Shown here one piece after another: positions 1 to 9,388 of a DNA stretch of 64,000 nucleotides. The notes under the pieces are model-generated. The model made no database searches, had not been told where the DNA came from, and saw nothing but the letters and a program-made list of their open reading frames with translations. The DNA is from Burkholderiales bacterium. GTDB lineage: Bacteria > Pseudomonadota > Gammaproteobacteria > Burkholderiales > Burkholderiaceae_C. The translations under genes were made by a program, and so were the position numbers. The stretch is taken from assembly GCA_003963075.1 (NCBI GenBank), contig RXJV01000050.1, positions 1 through 64,000 of the forward strand. Direction: 5' to 3'. The stretch's first letter is position 1, and the number at the start of each line of letters is the position of its first letter.

Positions 1-72
1 GTTGAGCGTGCCGTCGCGGCCGAGGATGACCAGCTTCATGCCGTGGGCGTGATCGGCGCGCAGATTGGGCAT
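1..72 (-). CDS. gmhB: GmhB, heptose bisphosphatase (5' end only)
   Basis: This is the first 24 codons of a minus-strand gene that runs off the window. The visible protein contains MKLVILGRDGTLN, the usual start of D-glycero-D-manno-heptose 1,7-bisphosphatase, with the first Asp of a HAD-type phosphatase motif (DGT). The enzyme makes the LPS core heptose precursor in the cytoplasm. It lies 3 bp after the glyS stop, the usual Burkholderiales order. Two starts are possible, an ATG at 72 or the in-frame ATG at 39, which matches the family start better. The family call is from the N-terminus only. Confidence 0.7.
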   Translation of the reverse strand, partial: MPNLRADHAHGMKLVILGRDGTLN

Positions 73-75
73 GGT

Positions 76-2214
76 TCAGCTCGCCAGCTTGGACAGGTCG
101 GCGACCCGGTTCATCGCGGCATGCAGCCGGCCGAGCAGTGCCAGCCGGTTGGCCCGCAGCGCCGCGTCCTCGGCATTGACCATCACGCCGTCGAAGAAGG
201 CGTCGACCGGGGCCTTGAGCGCGGCCAGGGCCTGCAGCGATGCGGTGTAGTCGTGCTGCTCGAACAGGCGGTCAGCCTGCGGCTGCGCCTCGGCAATCGC
301 CGCGGCCAGGGCCTGCTCGGCGGCTTCCCGCAGCAGCTCGGGCTGGACCTCGGTGGGCAGCTCGCCGTCGACCTTCTTCAGGATGTTGCCGACGCGCTTG
401 TTGGCGGCGGCCAGCGACGCGGCCTCGGGCAGGCCTGCGAAGGCGCGCACCGCCTCCAGGCGCTTGGGCACGTCGCCCAGGCGCGTGGGCGCCAGCGCCA
501 GCACGGCGTCGACCTCCTGGGCGCTGTAGCCCTGGTCGCGCAGCGAGACGGCCAGGCGGTCGGCGAAGAAGGTCAGCAGCGCTTCACGCGGGTTGGTGAT
601 CAGCTCGCCAAACGGCGGCACGGCGGCATCGATCAGCGCCGGCAACTCCAGCGGCAGGTTCTTTTCGACCAGGATGCGGATCACGCCCAGCGCGTGGCGG
701 CGCAGCGCGAACGGGTCCTTGTCGCCGGTGGGCAGCTGGCCGATGCCGAACAGGCCCACCAGCGTTTCGAGCTTGTCGGCCAGCGCCACGACGGTGCCGG
801 TATGGTTGCGAGGCAGCGCATCGCCGGCAAAGCGGGGCTTGTAGTGGTCTTCGATGGCGATGGCGACGCCGTCGCGCAGGCCCTCGTGGCGGGCGTAGTA
901 GCCGCCCATGATGCCCTGCAGCTCGGGGAACTCACCGACCATGTCGGTCAGCAGGTCGCACTTGGCGAGCCGGGCGGCTTCCTTGACCTTGCTGTCGAGC
1001 ACCTTGAACTCGTCGTCGGCCTCGACCGTGTAGGGCAGCGTCGCCATGCTGAGCTGCTGCACGATGGCATGGGCAATCGCCGTGACACGCTCGGTGCGCT
1101 CACCCTGCGAGCCCAGCTTGCCGTGGTAGACCACCTTGGCCAGGCCGGGCAGGCGGTCTTCGAGCTTTTTCTTGCGGTCCTGGTCGTAGAAGAACTTGGC
1201 GTCGGCCAGGCGCGGGCGCACGACCCGCTCATTGCCCTGGATGACGGCGCTGGCGTCGGCCGGCGCGATATTGCTGACGACCAGGAAGTGGCGCGTCAGC
1301 TTGCCGGCGGCATCCAGCAGCGGGAAATACTTCTGGTTGGCCTTCATCGTCAGGATCAGGCACTCCTGCGGCACCGCCAGGAACTCGGGCTCGAAGGCGC
1401 AGGTCAGCACATTGGGGCGCTCGACCACGGCGGTCACTTCGTCCAGCAGGGCCTCGTCGTCGATGGGCGTGAGACTGAGCGCGTCGGCGGCGGCCTTGAG
1501 CTGGCGCGCGATCTCGGCACGGCGGTCGGCGAAGCTGGCGATGACGGCGCCTTGCTCTCGCAGTTGAGAGGCGTAGCTGTCAGCGGATTCGATGCTGACC
1601 GTGGCCTGCGCCGCCTCGAAGCGGTGGCCTTGGGTCGTGCGGCCGGAGGTCAGGCCCAGGGCCTGGACCGGCACGACCTCCGTGCCATGCAGCGCGACGA
1701 GGCCGTGGGCCGGGCGCACGAACTTCACGTCGGTCCAGCCGTCGGCGAGCTGGTAGGTCATGACCTTGGGGATGGGGAGCTTGGCCAGCGTTTCGTCCAG
1801 CGCCTTCTGCAGGCCCTGGGCGAGTGTGGCACCGGGTTGCACGCTGTCCCAGAACAGTGCCTCGGCCTTGCCATCGGGCAGGCGCTTGAGCTGCGGCACG
1901 ACGTCGGGGCCAGCACCGACGGACGCGAGCTTTTTCAGCAGCGCGGGGGTGGGCTGGCCGTCGGCGGTGAGGGCCACCGCCACCGGCATCAACTTCTGCT
2001 GCACGGCCTTGTCGGCGGCCTTGGCGGCCACGCCGGCCACATGCACGCCGAGGCGGCGCGGTGACGCGAAGGACGTGAGGGCAGCATCGGCCGTCGCGAG
2101 GCCCTGGGCCTTGAGGCTGTCGGCCAGCACGGCGGCGAAAGACTCACCCAGCTTCTTCAAAGCCTTCGGCGGCAGCTCTTCGACAAACAGTTCAACGAGG
2201 AGGTTTGCGCTCAT
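76..2214 (-). CDS. glyS: Glycyl-tRNA synthetase beta subunit
   Basis: The 712-residue protein has the length and start (MSANLLVELFVEELPPKAL) expected of the beta chain of the heterotetrameric bacterial glycyl-tRNA synthetase. The beta chain binds tRNA-Gly and works with GlyQ to charge it with glycine. The C-terminal part carries the DALRxxA-like anticodon-binding region (DPFALRRHALGVIRIL). It follows glyQ with only 3 bp between stop and start, so the two subunits are almost certainly cotranslated, and gmhB follows 3 bp downstream. Confidence 0.97.
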   Translation of the reverse strand: MSANLLVELFVEELPPKALKKLGESFAAVLADSLKAQGLATADAALTSFASPRRLGVHVAGVAAKAADKAVQQKLMPVAVALTADGQPTPALLKKLASVGAGPDVVPQLKRLPDGKAEALFWDSVQPGATLAQGLQKALDETLAKLPIPKVMTYQLADGWTDVKFVRPAHGLVALHGTEVVPVQALGLTSGRTTQGHRFEAAQATVSIESADSYASQLREQGAVIASFADRRAEIARQLKAAADALSLTPIDDEALLDEVTAVVERPNVLTCAFEPEFLAVPQECLILTMKANQKYFPLLDAAGKLTRHFLVVSNIAPADASAVIQGNERVVRPRLADAKFFYDQDRKKKLEDRLPGLAKVVYHGKLGSQGERTERVTAIAHAIVQQLSMATLPYTVEADDEFKVLDSKVKEAARLAKCDLLTDMVGEFPELQGIMGGYYARHEGLRDGVAIAIEDHYKPRFAGDALPRNHTGTVVALADKLETLVGLFGIGQLPTGDKDPFALRRHALGVIRILVEKNLPLELPALIDAAVPPFGELITNPREALLTFFADRLAVSLRDQGYSAQEVDAVLALAPTRLGDVPKRLEAVRAFAGLPEAASLAAANKRVGNILKKVDGELPTEVQPELLREAAEQALAAAIAEAQPQADRLFEQHDYTASLQALAALKAPVDAFFDGVMVNAEDAALRANRLALLGRLHAAMNRVADLSKLAS

Positions 2215-2217
2215 TGA

Positions 2218-3144
2218 TCAGGCCGCCTTCTTGTTCTTCAGTTCGATCTGGGCCACGACCTCATCTGCCCAGGCCTTGGGCGCCATCGGGAAGCCGAGGC
2301 GCGCGCGGCTGTCGACATAGCTCTGCGCGACGGCGCGGGCCAGGTTGCGGATGCGGCCGATGTAGGCGGCGCGCTCGGTCACGCTGATGGCGCCGCGGGC
2401 GTCCAGCAGGTTGAAGCTGTGGCCGGCCTTGAGCAGTTGCTCGTAGGCGGGCAGGGCGAGCTTTTCGGCCATCAGCGCCTGGCTGGTCTTCTCGTGCGCG
2501 GCAAAGGCCGACAGCAGGAAGTCGACATCGCTGTGCTCGAAGTTGTACGTTGACTGCTCAACCTCGTTCTGGTGGAACACATCGCCATACGTCAGACCAT
2601 CGGTGTAGACCAGGTCGTAGACCGATTCCTTGCCCTGCAGATACATCGCCAGCCGCTCGAGGCCGTAGGTGATCTCGCCGGTGATCGGCTTGCAGTCGAT
2701 GCCGCCGACCTGCTGGAAGTAGGTGAACTGCGTGACCTCCATGCCGTTCAGCCAGACCTCCCAGCCCAGGCCCCAGCAACCGAGCGTCGGGTTCTCCCAG
2801 TCGTCCTCGACGAAGCGCACGTCGTTCTTCTTCAGGTCGAAGCCCAGGGCCTCCAGCGAGCCCAGGTATAGCTCCAGGATGTTGGCCGGCGCGGGCTTGA
2901 GCACGACCTGGTACTGGTAGTAGTGCTGCAGGCGGTTGGGGTTCTCGCCGTAGCGGCCGTCCTTGGGGCGGCGGCTGGGCTGCACGTAGGCGGCCTTCCA
3001 GGGCTCGGGGCCGAGGGCGCGCAGGAAGGTGGCGGTGTGGCTGGTGCCGGCGCCGACTTCCATGTCGTAGGGCTGGAGCAGGGCGCAGCCCTGCTTGGAC
3101 CAGTAGTCCTGCAGGGTCAGGATGATGTGCTGGAAGGTCAGCAT
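2218..3144 (-). CDS. glyQ: Glycyl-tRNA synthetase alpha subunit
   Basis: This is the catalytic alpha chain of glycyl-tRNA synthetase, 308 residues from the ATG at 3144. That start gives [20 protein letters not shown], the standard N-terminus. An upstream extension of the open frame to 3234 has no family similarity and was rejected. Motifs of the class II core are visible, including [17 protein letters not shown] and the [11 protein letters not shown] region. The gene sits between lnt (29 bp upstream) and glyS (3 bp downstream) in a minus-strand operon. Confidence 0.97.
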   Translation of the reverse strand: MLTFQHIILTLQDYWSKQGCALLQPYDMEVGAGTSHTATFLRALGPEPWKAAYVQPSRRPKDGRYGENPNRLQHYYQYQVVLKPAPANILELYLGSLEALGFDLKKNDVRFVEDDWENPTLGCWGLGWEVWLNGMEVTQFTYFQQVGGIDCKPITGEITYGLERLAMYLQGKESVYDLVYTDGLTYGDVFHQNEVEQSTYNFEHSDVDFLLSAFAAHEKTSQALMAEKLALPAYEQLLKAGHSFNLLDARGAISVTERAAYIGRIRNLARAVAQSYVDSRARLGFPMAPKAWADEVVAQIELKNKKAA

Positions 3145-3173
3145 GGGAGGGGTCAGGAAGGGGGTGGCCGATT

Positions 3174-4616
3174 CTATGGGGCGGCCCTCTTCAGGCCGAC
3201 GAGGGCGAGCAGGGCCAGGCCCCACAACGGCCACAGGCCGCAGGCGGCCAGCCAGCGCGCGTAGGGTGTGCTGCCGCTGCGGCCCTCGACCTCCGCCTCC
3301 AGCGTGCCGCGCAGCAGGGGCGGCAGGCGCGCGGTGACGCGGCCCTGGTGGTCGATGACGGCGGTGGCGCCGGTGTTGGTGGAGCGCACGACCGGCCGCT
3401 GGAACTCCAGCGCCCGCATCTGCGAGAACTGTAGGTGCTGGTCCTGGATCATCACGGTGCCGAACCAGGCCAGGTTGCTGACGTTGACGAAGACCGTGGC
3501 CGCGTCGGCGCCGACCGCGCTCTGCACGATGTCCTCGCCAAACAGATCCTCGTAGCAGATCAGCGGCCGCAGCCGCTGGCCGGCGACGGCCCAGGCGCGC
3601 TGGTGGTCACCGCGGGCCTGGTCATCGAGTGGGATGTTCATCGCCTTCACGAACCAGCCGAAGCCGGGCGGGATGAATTCGCCGAAGGGAAGCAGGTGGC
3701 GCTTGCCGTAGTGGTAGTCACCGCCCAGCGCGACGACGGAGTTGACGAAGCCGTCGTCGGCATTGCCCAGGAAGCTGCCGAGCAGGGCCGGGCGCTCGGG
3801 GCGGGACAGGCGCTCCAGCGTGGCCGGGTCCAGCTCAGCCAGCGGCAGCGGCACGACGGATTCGGGCGTGATGACGACCTGGCCGCGGGCCGAGTCGATG
3901 AGCCCGGCCAGAGTGTCCAGGTTGGTGGCGAAGCGTGCAGGGTCGAACTTCTGGTCCTGCGGGATGCTGGGCTGCACCAGGGACACGGCCAGTGTGCCGG
4001 TCGACGCGGTGAAGTCGTGCCCGAGCAGACCACCGGCCAGCGGCACGATCAGGGCCGGCGCCGCCCACGCGATGGCCCGGCGTTTCAGCAGCACGAGGCC
4101 GGTTGCCGCCAGCGCGGCCAGCGCGGTGATGCCGTAGACGCCCACCCAGGGCGCCCAGCCGGCCAGCGGGCCGACCGTGTGCGCGTAGCCCGAGGCGATC
4201 CATGGAAAGCCGCTGAACCAGCTCGCCCGCGCCAGCTCGGCCAGCAGCCAGGCCGGCACCAGGGCCAGCAGCCGCCACCGGCCCGGCGCCACCCAGCGTG
4301 CCGTCAGGCCCAGGGCCAGGGCGTAATAGCTGCTCAGGAAGGTCGCCAGCAGGCCGACGGCCAGCGCCGCCAGCAGCCAGGGAATGCCGCCGAACTGGTG
4401 CATGCTGATATGCAGCCACCACAGGCCCGAGGCCAGCCAGCCGAAGCCGAACAGCGCGCCGGCGCCAGCGGCTGCCCGCGGCGTGGCGGTTTCCAGCAGG
4501 CCGAACAGCAGGCCCAGCGCGATGGGCTGCAGCCACCAGGCCCCGGTGGGGGCAAACGCTGCCGTGTGCAGCAGGCCCGCGACGACAGCGAGGGCCGCGG
4601 CGCGAGCGCCCTTCAC
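3174..4616 (-). CDS. lnt: Apolipoprotein N-acyltransferase
   Basis: Lnt is an inner-membrane enzyme that adds the third acyl chain to the N-terminal cysteine of lipoproteins. The 480-residue protein has several hydrophobic segments in its first 200 residues and a periplasmic nitrilase domain after that. The catalytic triad can be read as Glu252 (TPES), Lys305 ([12 protein letters not shown]) and Cys354 (LICYEDLFG). A last hydrophobic segment lies near the C-terminus ([20 protein letters not shown]). It overlaps the corC stop by 4 bp (ATGA), so the two genes are translationally coupled. Several lipoproteins in the window are its likely substrates. Confidence 0.96.
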   Translation of the reverse strand: MKGARAAALAVVAGLLHTAAFAPTGAWWLQPIALGLLFGLLETATPRAAAGAGALFGFGWLASGLWWLHISMHQFGGIPWLLAALAVGLLATFLSSYYALALGLTARWVAPGRWRLLALVPAWLLAELARASWFSGFPWIASGYAHTVGPLAGWAPWVGVYGITALAALAATGLVLLKRRAIAWAAPALIVPLAGGLLGHDFTASTGTLAVSLVQPSIPQDQKFDPARFATNLDTLAGLIDSARGQVVITPESVVPLPLAELDPATLERLSRPERPALLGSFLGNADDGFVNSVVALGGDYHYGKRHLLPFGEFIPPGFGWFVKAMNIPLDDQARGDHQRAWAVAGQRLRPLICYEDLFGEDIVQSAVGADAATVFVNVSNLAWFGTVMIQDQHLQFSQMRALEFQRPVVRSTNTGATAVIDHQGRVTARLPPLLRGTLEAEVEGRSGSTPYARWLAACGLWPLWGLALLALVGLKRAAP

Positions 4617-5494
4617 GCGCTGGTCTCGTCGGCCTGGGCGCGCGTGACCTTGAACCAGCGCACCGCACCGCCACGGGTCAGCATGACGGCGAAGTTCAGC
4701 TCGGCGACGCGGACGGTCTCGCCACGGCGGGGCACGCGGCCATGCTCGTGGGCGACCAGGCCACCGATGGTGTCGAAGTCGGCATCGGGCAGGGCGGTGC
4801 CGAAGGCGCCGTTGACGGCCGCGATGCTGGCATCGCCGGCCACCCGCTGGCTGCCGTCGGCCAGGGTGTAGATGCCGGTGTCCGAACTCTGCTCGTCGAA
4901 CTCGTCTTCGATTTCGCCGACGATCTCTTCGAGCACATCTTCAATCGTGATGAGGCCGGCGGTGTTGCCGAACTCGTCGATGACGATGGCCAGGTGGCTG
5001 CGGTTGGAGCGGAATTCGCGCAGCAGCTCGTTCAGCCCCTTGCTCTCGGGCACGAAGACGGCGGGCCGCAGCAGGGCCCGCAGGTTCAGCTCCGGCGCAC
5101 GCTGCATCTTCAGCAGGTCCTTGGCGAGCAGGATGCCGATGATGTTGTCGCGATGGCCCTCGAAGACCGGGAAGCGCGAGTGCGCGGTGTCGATGACGAT
5201 GCCGAGCAGCTCGTCATAGGGCGAGTCGATGTCCAGCAGGTCCATGCGTGGCGCGGCCACCATCGCGTCGCCGGCCGACAGCTCGGCCATGCGCAGCACA
5301 CCTTCGAGCATCTGGCGGGACTCGGGCTCGATCAGCTCGCGCTGCTCGGCCTCGGCCAGCGTTTCCATCAACTCATTCTTGGAGTCAGGCCCGGGGTGCA
5401 GGAATTCCAGCATGCGCTCCAGCAGGCCGCGGGCCTCGGGCGGGTGTTTGGCGGCCCCACGACTCGGGGGCCGGCCTGAATGCGGTTCGCTCAA
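4613..5494 (-). CDS. corC: CorC/YbeX CBS-domain protein
   Basis: This 293-residue soluble protein has a tandem CBS pair (about residues 70-190, starting near DAMVAAPRMDLLDID) and a C-terminal CorC/HlyC transporter-associated domain (about 205-285). Family members are linked to magnesium/cobalt efflux and, as YbeX, to ribosome metabolism. The exact role here is inferred. It is the first gene of corC-lnt-glyQ-glyS-gmhB. In many relatives phoH and ybeY lie directly upstream, but here they are about 52 kb away near 57-58.4 kb. Confidence 0.92.
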   Translation of the reverse strand: MSEPHSGRPPSRGAAKHPPEARGLLERMLEFLHPGPDSKNELMETLAEAEQRELIEPESRQMLEGVLRMAELSAGDAMVAAPRMDLLDIDSPYDELLGIVIDTAHSRFPVFEGHRDNIIGILLAKDLLKMQRAPELNLRALLRPAVFVPESKGLNELLREFRSNRSHLAIVIDEFGNTAGLITIEDVLEEIVGEIEDEFDEQSSDTGIYTLADGSQRVAGDASIAAVNGAFGTALPDADFDTIGGLVAHEHGRVPRRGETVRVAELNFAVMLTRGGAVRWFKVTRAQADETSA

Positions 5495-5608
5495 GGGGAG
5501 CTGTCACGGTATTGCGGAAGGGACAGAATAGCTGATTGCTTTGACAAGACCTTGTCCTGGCGCGCAACGCCCCCATCTCCGCTGGCTTCTCGAAAATCGG
5601 TCCCCATC

Positions 5609-6664
5609 ATGTCCAAGACCCCCGGCCTCATCCCCGCCACCATCCTCACCGGCTTTCTCGGTGCCGGCAAGACCACGCTGCTCAAGCGCGTGCTGACCGA
5701 GGCCCATGGCCAAAAGATCGCCGTCATCGAGAACGAGTTCGGCGAGGAGAACATCGACACCGACATCCTCGTGTCGGACACCAACGAGCAGATCATCCAG
5801 ATGAGCAATGGCTGCGTCTGCTGCACGATCCGCGAGGACCTGCGCACCACGCTGAGCGACCTGGCCGCCAAGCGCCGCAAGGGCGAACTGGACTTCGAGC
5901 GCGTCGTCATCGAGACCACCGGCCTGGCCGACCCCGGCCCGGTGGCCCAGACCTTCTTCATGGACGACGAGATCGCCGAGGCCTATCTGCTGGACTCGGT
6001 GCTGACGCTGGTCGACGCCAAGCATGCCGACGCGCAGCTCAACACCCGCCAGGAAGCGCGCATGCAGGTGGGCTTTGCCGACCAGATCTTCATCAGCAAG
6101 AGCGACCTGGTCGAGCCGGCCGCCGTCGACGCGCTGGTCCACCGCCTCAAGCACATGAATCCGCGCGCGCCCATCCAGACGGCGCATTTCGGCGAGGTGG
6201 CCTTGGCCAAGGTGTTCGACCTGCGCGGCTTCAACCTGAACGCCAAGCTGGAGATCGACCCCGATTTCCTGAAGGCTGACGACCACGGCCACGATCACCA
6301 CCATCACCATGATCACGACCATGAGCATGGCGAGCACTGCGACCACCCCCACCACCATCACCATGACGATGATGTGAAGAGCTTTGTCTTCCGCTCCGAC
6401 AAGCCCTTCAACCCGGCCAAGCTGGAGGACTTTCTCGGTGCCATCGTGCAGGTCTACGGCCCCAAGATGCTGCGCTACAAGGGCGTGCTGAACATGAAAG
6501 GCACCGACAAGAAGGTGATCTTCCAGGGTGTTCACCAGATGATGGGTTCCGATCTCGGGCCGAAATGGATGCCGGGCGAGAAGAAACAGAGCAAGATGGT
6601 CTTCATCGGCATCGACCTGCCCAAGGACGTGCTGTTGCAGGGTTTGGAAGGATGCCTGGCGTGA
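5609..6664 (+). CDS. CobW/COG0523 metal-chaperone GTPase with His-rich loop
   Basis: This is a G3E-family GTPase of 351 residues from the ATG at 5609. It has a Walker A motif (GFLGAGKTT, about residues 15-23), the COG0523 metal motif GCVCC (68-72) and the C-terminal CobW domain. Between them, around residues 230-265, is a strongly histidine-rich stretch suited to binding zinc, cobalt or nickel. Such proteins hand metal to client enzymes. The frame extends upstream to 5480 but that part has no family similarity. dksA follows 157 bp downstream. No convincing Zur box was found in the upstream region. The metal served cannot be told from sequence. Confidence 0.93.
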   Translation: MSKTPGLIPATILTGFLGAGKTTLLKRVLTEAHGQKIAVIENEFGEENIDTDILVSDTNEQIIQMSNGCVCCTIREDLRTTLSDLAAKRRKGELDFERVVIETTGLADPGPVAQTFFMDDEIAEAYLLDSVLTLVDAKHADAQLNTRQEARMQVGFADQIFISKSDLVEPAAVDALVHRLKHMNPRAPIQTAHFGEVALAKVFDLRGFNLNAKLEIDPDFLKADDHGHDHHHHHDHDHEHGEHCDHPHHHHHDDDVKSFVFRSDKPFNPAKLEDFLGAIVQVYGPKMLRYKGVLNMKGTDKKVIFQGVHQMMGSDLGPKWMPGEKKQSKMVFIGIDLPKDVLLQGLEGCLA

Positions 6665-6724
6665 TGTTTTCGATCCCCGCAAACGATGCTTTCGGCGATG
6701 TGCGGCTGGTTGAATCCCCGTGGC

Positions 6725-6730
6725 TACAAT
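6725..6730 (+). promoter_or_regulatory. Candidate -10 box upstream of dksA
   Basis: TACAAT lies in the cobW-dksA gap, preceded closely by TG, and would place a transcription start about 85 bp before the dksA start. No good -35 box is visible at the usual spacing. It is offered only as a candidate promoter that would let dksA be expressed apart from cobW. Confidence 0.3.
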
Positions 6731-6821
6731 CCGCCGCGCTCAAAATCGGGCTGCCGGCTGAACCGCAGTGGGATCCAGGTCTGACACCGCGCCGATGCAC
6801 GCCCTGAGCGAGGAGATGATT

Positions 6822-7466
6822 GTGAGCAAGACCCCGGCCCCCAAATCCGCCGCGCCCGCCAAGGGCTCGAAGACGGCAGCCAAGTCCGATGCGGACGTGG
6901 CAACGCTCGACGCACCCGCGCCGACCAACCGCTTCGCCGACCGCTTTGCTCCACCGAAACCCCCGGTTCGCGGTGCGGTCGTGGCCGACGAGGCGCCGCG
7001 CGTCGTCGCCAAGGGCGACCCCAAGCTGGCCAATGCCTGGAAGACCAAGGCCGGTGCCGACCTGACCGACGCCGAGGTGCTGGCCATGCCGGACTCGGAG
7101 TACATGAATGCCAAGCAGATCGAGTTCTTCCGCGCCAAGCTCACGGCGCTGAAGGATGAGGTGCTGTCCAATGCCGGCGAGACCACCGAGCATCTGCGCG
7201 AGGACACCACCATCGTGCCCGACCCGGCCGACCGCGCCACGATCGAGGAAGAGCATGCGCTGGAGCTGCGCACGCGCGACCGCGAGCGCAAGCTGCTGAA
7301 GAAGATCGTGCAGTCGATTGCGCGGCTCGACAGCGGCGACTATGGCTTCTGCGACGAAACCGGCGAACCCATCGGCCTGGGCCGCCTGATCGCCCGCCCG
7401 ACCGCGACGCTGTCGCTTGAGGCGCAGCAGCGCCGCGAGCTCAAGCAGAAGATGTTCGGGGACTGA
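6822..7466 (+). CDS. dksA: RNA polymerase-binding regulator DksA, one-cysteine type
   Basis: DksA binds the secondary channel of RNA polymerase and, with ppGpp, adjusts transcription of rRNA and biosynthetic genes. The 214-residue protein has a disordered Ala/Lys-rich N-terminus, a coiled coil with the conserved DPADRA tip, and a C-terminal globular part. The usual four-cysteine zinc finger is reduced to one Cys (GFCDETGEP), as in many alpha- and betaproteobacterial DksA proteins, so it should fold without zinc. The GTG at 6822 was chosen because AGGAG ends 6 bp before it. In-frame upstream starts at 6768, 6795 and 6816 lack such spacing. Confidence 0.93.
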   Translation: MSKTPAPKSAAPAKGSKTAAKSDADVATLDAPAPTNRFADRFAPPKPPVRGAVVADEAPRVVAKGDPKLANAWKTKAGADLTDAEVLAMPDSEYMNAKQIEFFRAKLTALKDEVLSNAGETTEHLREDTTIVPDPADRATIEEEHALELRTRDRERKLLKKIVQSIARLDSGDYGFCDETGEPIGLGRLIARPTATLSLEAQQRRELKQKMFGD

Positions 7467-7480
7467 TCCCGCTGCTGCCC

Positions 7481-9241
7481 ATGTCCGACTCCAAGCCCGC
7501 AGACCCCAAGGAAGGCGACAGTTTCTTCCGCAAGGTGGCGCGCTTTGTCGCGAACCCGACGACGGACTGGGCCGAGATCAACTCGCGTCAGGACGACCCG
7601 CAGGGCGACCTCGCCAAGGCCGAGCTGCGCGCGATGGTCGAGCGCAAGCGCCGCAATGATTTCGTGCGCAAGCGCGAGCTCGACATGCTGCGCCGGATCC
7701 GCCGCGAGGGCCTGACGCCCGAGCAACTGGCGGCCCTGGCCTCGGCGCCCTCGCGCCTGGGCGAGGATGAGCGCATCAGCGAACCCAACTCGAAGATCGA
7801 TCTCGGCGTGAAGGCCAAGATCGACGAGATCGAGCAGCAGATGGTGGGCGAGAGCTTTGCAACGACGCAGGCCGTGCCCAATCAGCAGCCCGGCTTCTTC
7901 GAGACCAGCACGCGCCCCGCCGCCTTCGCGTCCACCGTGGCCGTGCCGCCGGGCATGGAGGCGGGTGGCCGTGTCAGCGAGTTCTCGAGCCCGCGCGAGG
8001 CCGAGCGGCTCGCCGCCCCCACGCCGCCCGCCTCGGTGACCATGGGTGCGGCGATTCCACCGTTGTCCGATGCCCCGCCCAGCATGCTGCCCGAGCTGCC
8101 GCCGTTGGACATGCCCCTGTCCTTCACGCTGGCCGAGTCCTCGGCGCCGGTCGAGGTTCAGGAACTCGTCCACGATCCGGAGCTGGACGAGGCCGTCATC
8201 GCGTTCGCGAACGCCGACTACGACACCAGCGAGCGCACGCTCACCGAGCTCGTGCGCCCGGGCGGCAGCCGCAATCTGCATGGCGAGACCTGGCTGGTGC
8301 TGTTCGACCACTACCGGGCCACCGGCGCCCAGGGCAAGTTCGAGGTGCTGGCGGTGGAGTACGCCCAGCAGTTCGGCCTGTCCGCGCCGCAGTGGTTCTC
8401 GATGCCCAAGCTGGTCGCGGAGTCCGCCCGCCAGGCCGGGCGCTCGCCGATGGCCAAGGCCAGCCAGGTCAGTTGGACGGCACCGCCCCAGCTCACCGCC
8501 GAGGATGTGGCCCTGCTGCAAAAGCGCTGCGAGACCCTGCCGATGCCCTGGGTGTTCGACTGGAATGCGGTCGATGGCATCGAGATCGACGCGGCCATCC
8601 AGCTGCGCCAGCTGTTCCGGCTCTGGGCCCAGCAGCAGGTCGATCAGCGCTGGCTGGGCGGTGACCGTTTCCTGAGCCAGCTCAAGGAACTCGCGCCCGT
8701 CGGCGAGCGCGACACCGACCCGGCCCTGTGGATGCTGCGGCTGGAGGCCTTGCGGCTGGTCAACCGGCCCGACCAGTTCGACGAGGCCGCGATCGACTAC
8801 TGCGTGACCTATGAGGTCTCGCCGCCGTCCTGGGAACGTGCCAAATGCCGGGTGCGTGTCAGCGGCAACAGCCTGTCCACCAACAGCCCGGCGACGAGCT
8901 CGATGCCGGTCGACGCGCAATCCACCTTCCTCGACACCGATGTGCAGGATCCGGTCAACCGGACCGCCCAGCTGGAGCTGATGGGCCAGCTCAGCGGCGA
9001 CATCTCCGACCAGCTGCGCCTGATGTCCGGCGAGGTCGGTGAAGCCAGCCTGATCAACATCTCCTGCAGCAAGCTGATGCGCCTGGACTTCATGGCCGCG
9101 GGCGACCTGCTGAACTGGGTGCTGTCGCGCCGCAGCGAGAACCGCATGGTCATGTTCACCGATGCCCATCGGCTCGTGGCGCTGTTCTTCGGCGCGATGG
9201 GCATCAATGAGCATGCGAAGGTCAAGGTCAGGGTGAACTGA
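7481..9241 (+). CDS. STAS-domain protein of unknown role
   Basis: This 586-residue soluble protein has a charged helical N-terminus (about 1-130, starting MSDSKPADPKEGDSFF), a low-complexity Pro/Ala-rich linker and a middle region without recognised motifs. The C-terminal part (about 490-585), with INISCSKLMRLDFMAAGDLL, reads as a STAS-type domain like anti-sigma-factor antagonists. Similar proteins are, to my knowledge, common next to hslVU in Burkholderiales. It starts 14 bp after dksA on the same strand, so they may be cotranscribed. No kinase or sigma partner is nearby, so function is unknown. Confidence 0.8.
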   Translation: MSDSKPADPKEGDSFFRKVARFVANPTTDWAEINSRQDDPQGDLAKAELRAMVERKRRNDFVRKRELDMLRRIRREGLTPEQLAALASAPSRLGEDERISEPNSKIDLGVKAKIDEIEQQMVGESFATTQAVPNQQPGFFETSTRPAAFASTVAVPPGMEAGGRVSEFSSPREAERLAAPTPPASVTMGAAIPPLSDAPPSMLPELPPLDMPLSFTLAESSAPVEVQELVHDPELDEAVIAFANADYDTSERTLTELVRPGGSRNLHGETWLVLFDHYRATGAQGKFEVLAVEYAQQFGLSAPQWFSMPKLVAESARQAGRSPMAKASQVSWTAPPQLTAEDVALLQKRCETLPMPWVFDWNAVDGIEIDAAIQLRQLFRLWAQQQVDQRWLGGDRFLSQLKELAPVGERDTDPALWMLRLEALRLVNRPDQFDEAAIDYCVTYEVSPPSWERAKCRVRVSGNSLSTNSPATSSMPVDAQSTFLDTDVQDPVNRTAQLELMGQLSGDISDQLRLMSGEVGEASLINISCSKLMRLDFMAAGDLLNWVLSRRSENRMVMFTDAHRLVALFFGAMGINEHAKVKVRVN

Positions 9242-9252
9242 ACCACCCCCTA

Positions 9253-9305
9253 CGCGCTTCGCGCGCCCCCTCGAGGGGGCACTGCCGACGGCCCGGCGGA
9301 GCCGG
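9253..9305. repeat. REP-like palindromic element
   Basis: The gap between the STAS gene and hslV holds clustered inverted repeats: a GCGC hairpin at 9253-9265, a perfect 16-bp palindrome GCCCCCTCGAGGGGGC at 9265-9280, and a GGCCCGGCGG block at 9290-9299. The layout (hairpin, CCCC/GGGG palindrome, then GGCCCGGCGG) recurs inside cobA near 25.3 kb. It may also act as a weak terminator but has no T-run. Confidence 0.55.
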
Positions 9306-9388
9306 TTCCGTGGCAGTCGCTGGAAGCGTCGCGCAAAGCGCTCCACAGGCATTGCGAAACTGCCGGTTGACCTCATCTGGAGTGGCCT

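Noticed and set aside
5495-5608. Zur box upstream of the CobW gene
   Set aside because: No palindrome of the Zur type was visible in the upstream region, so zinc control is left as a hypothesis only.
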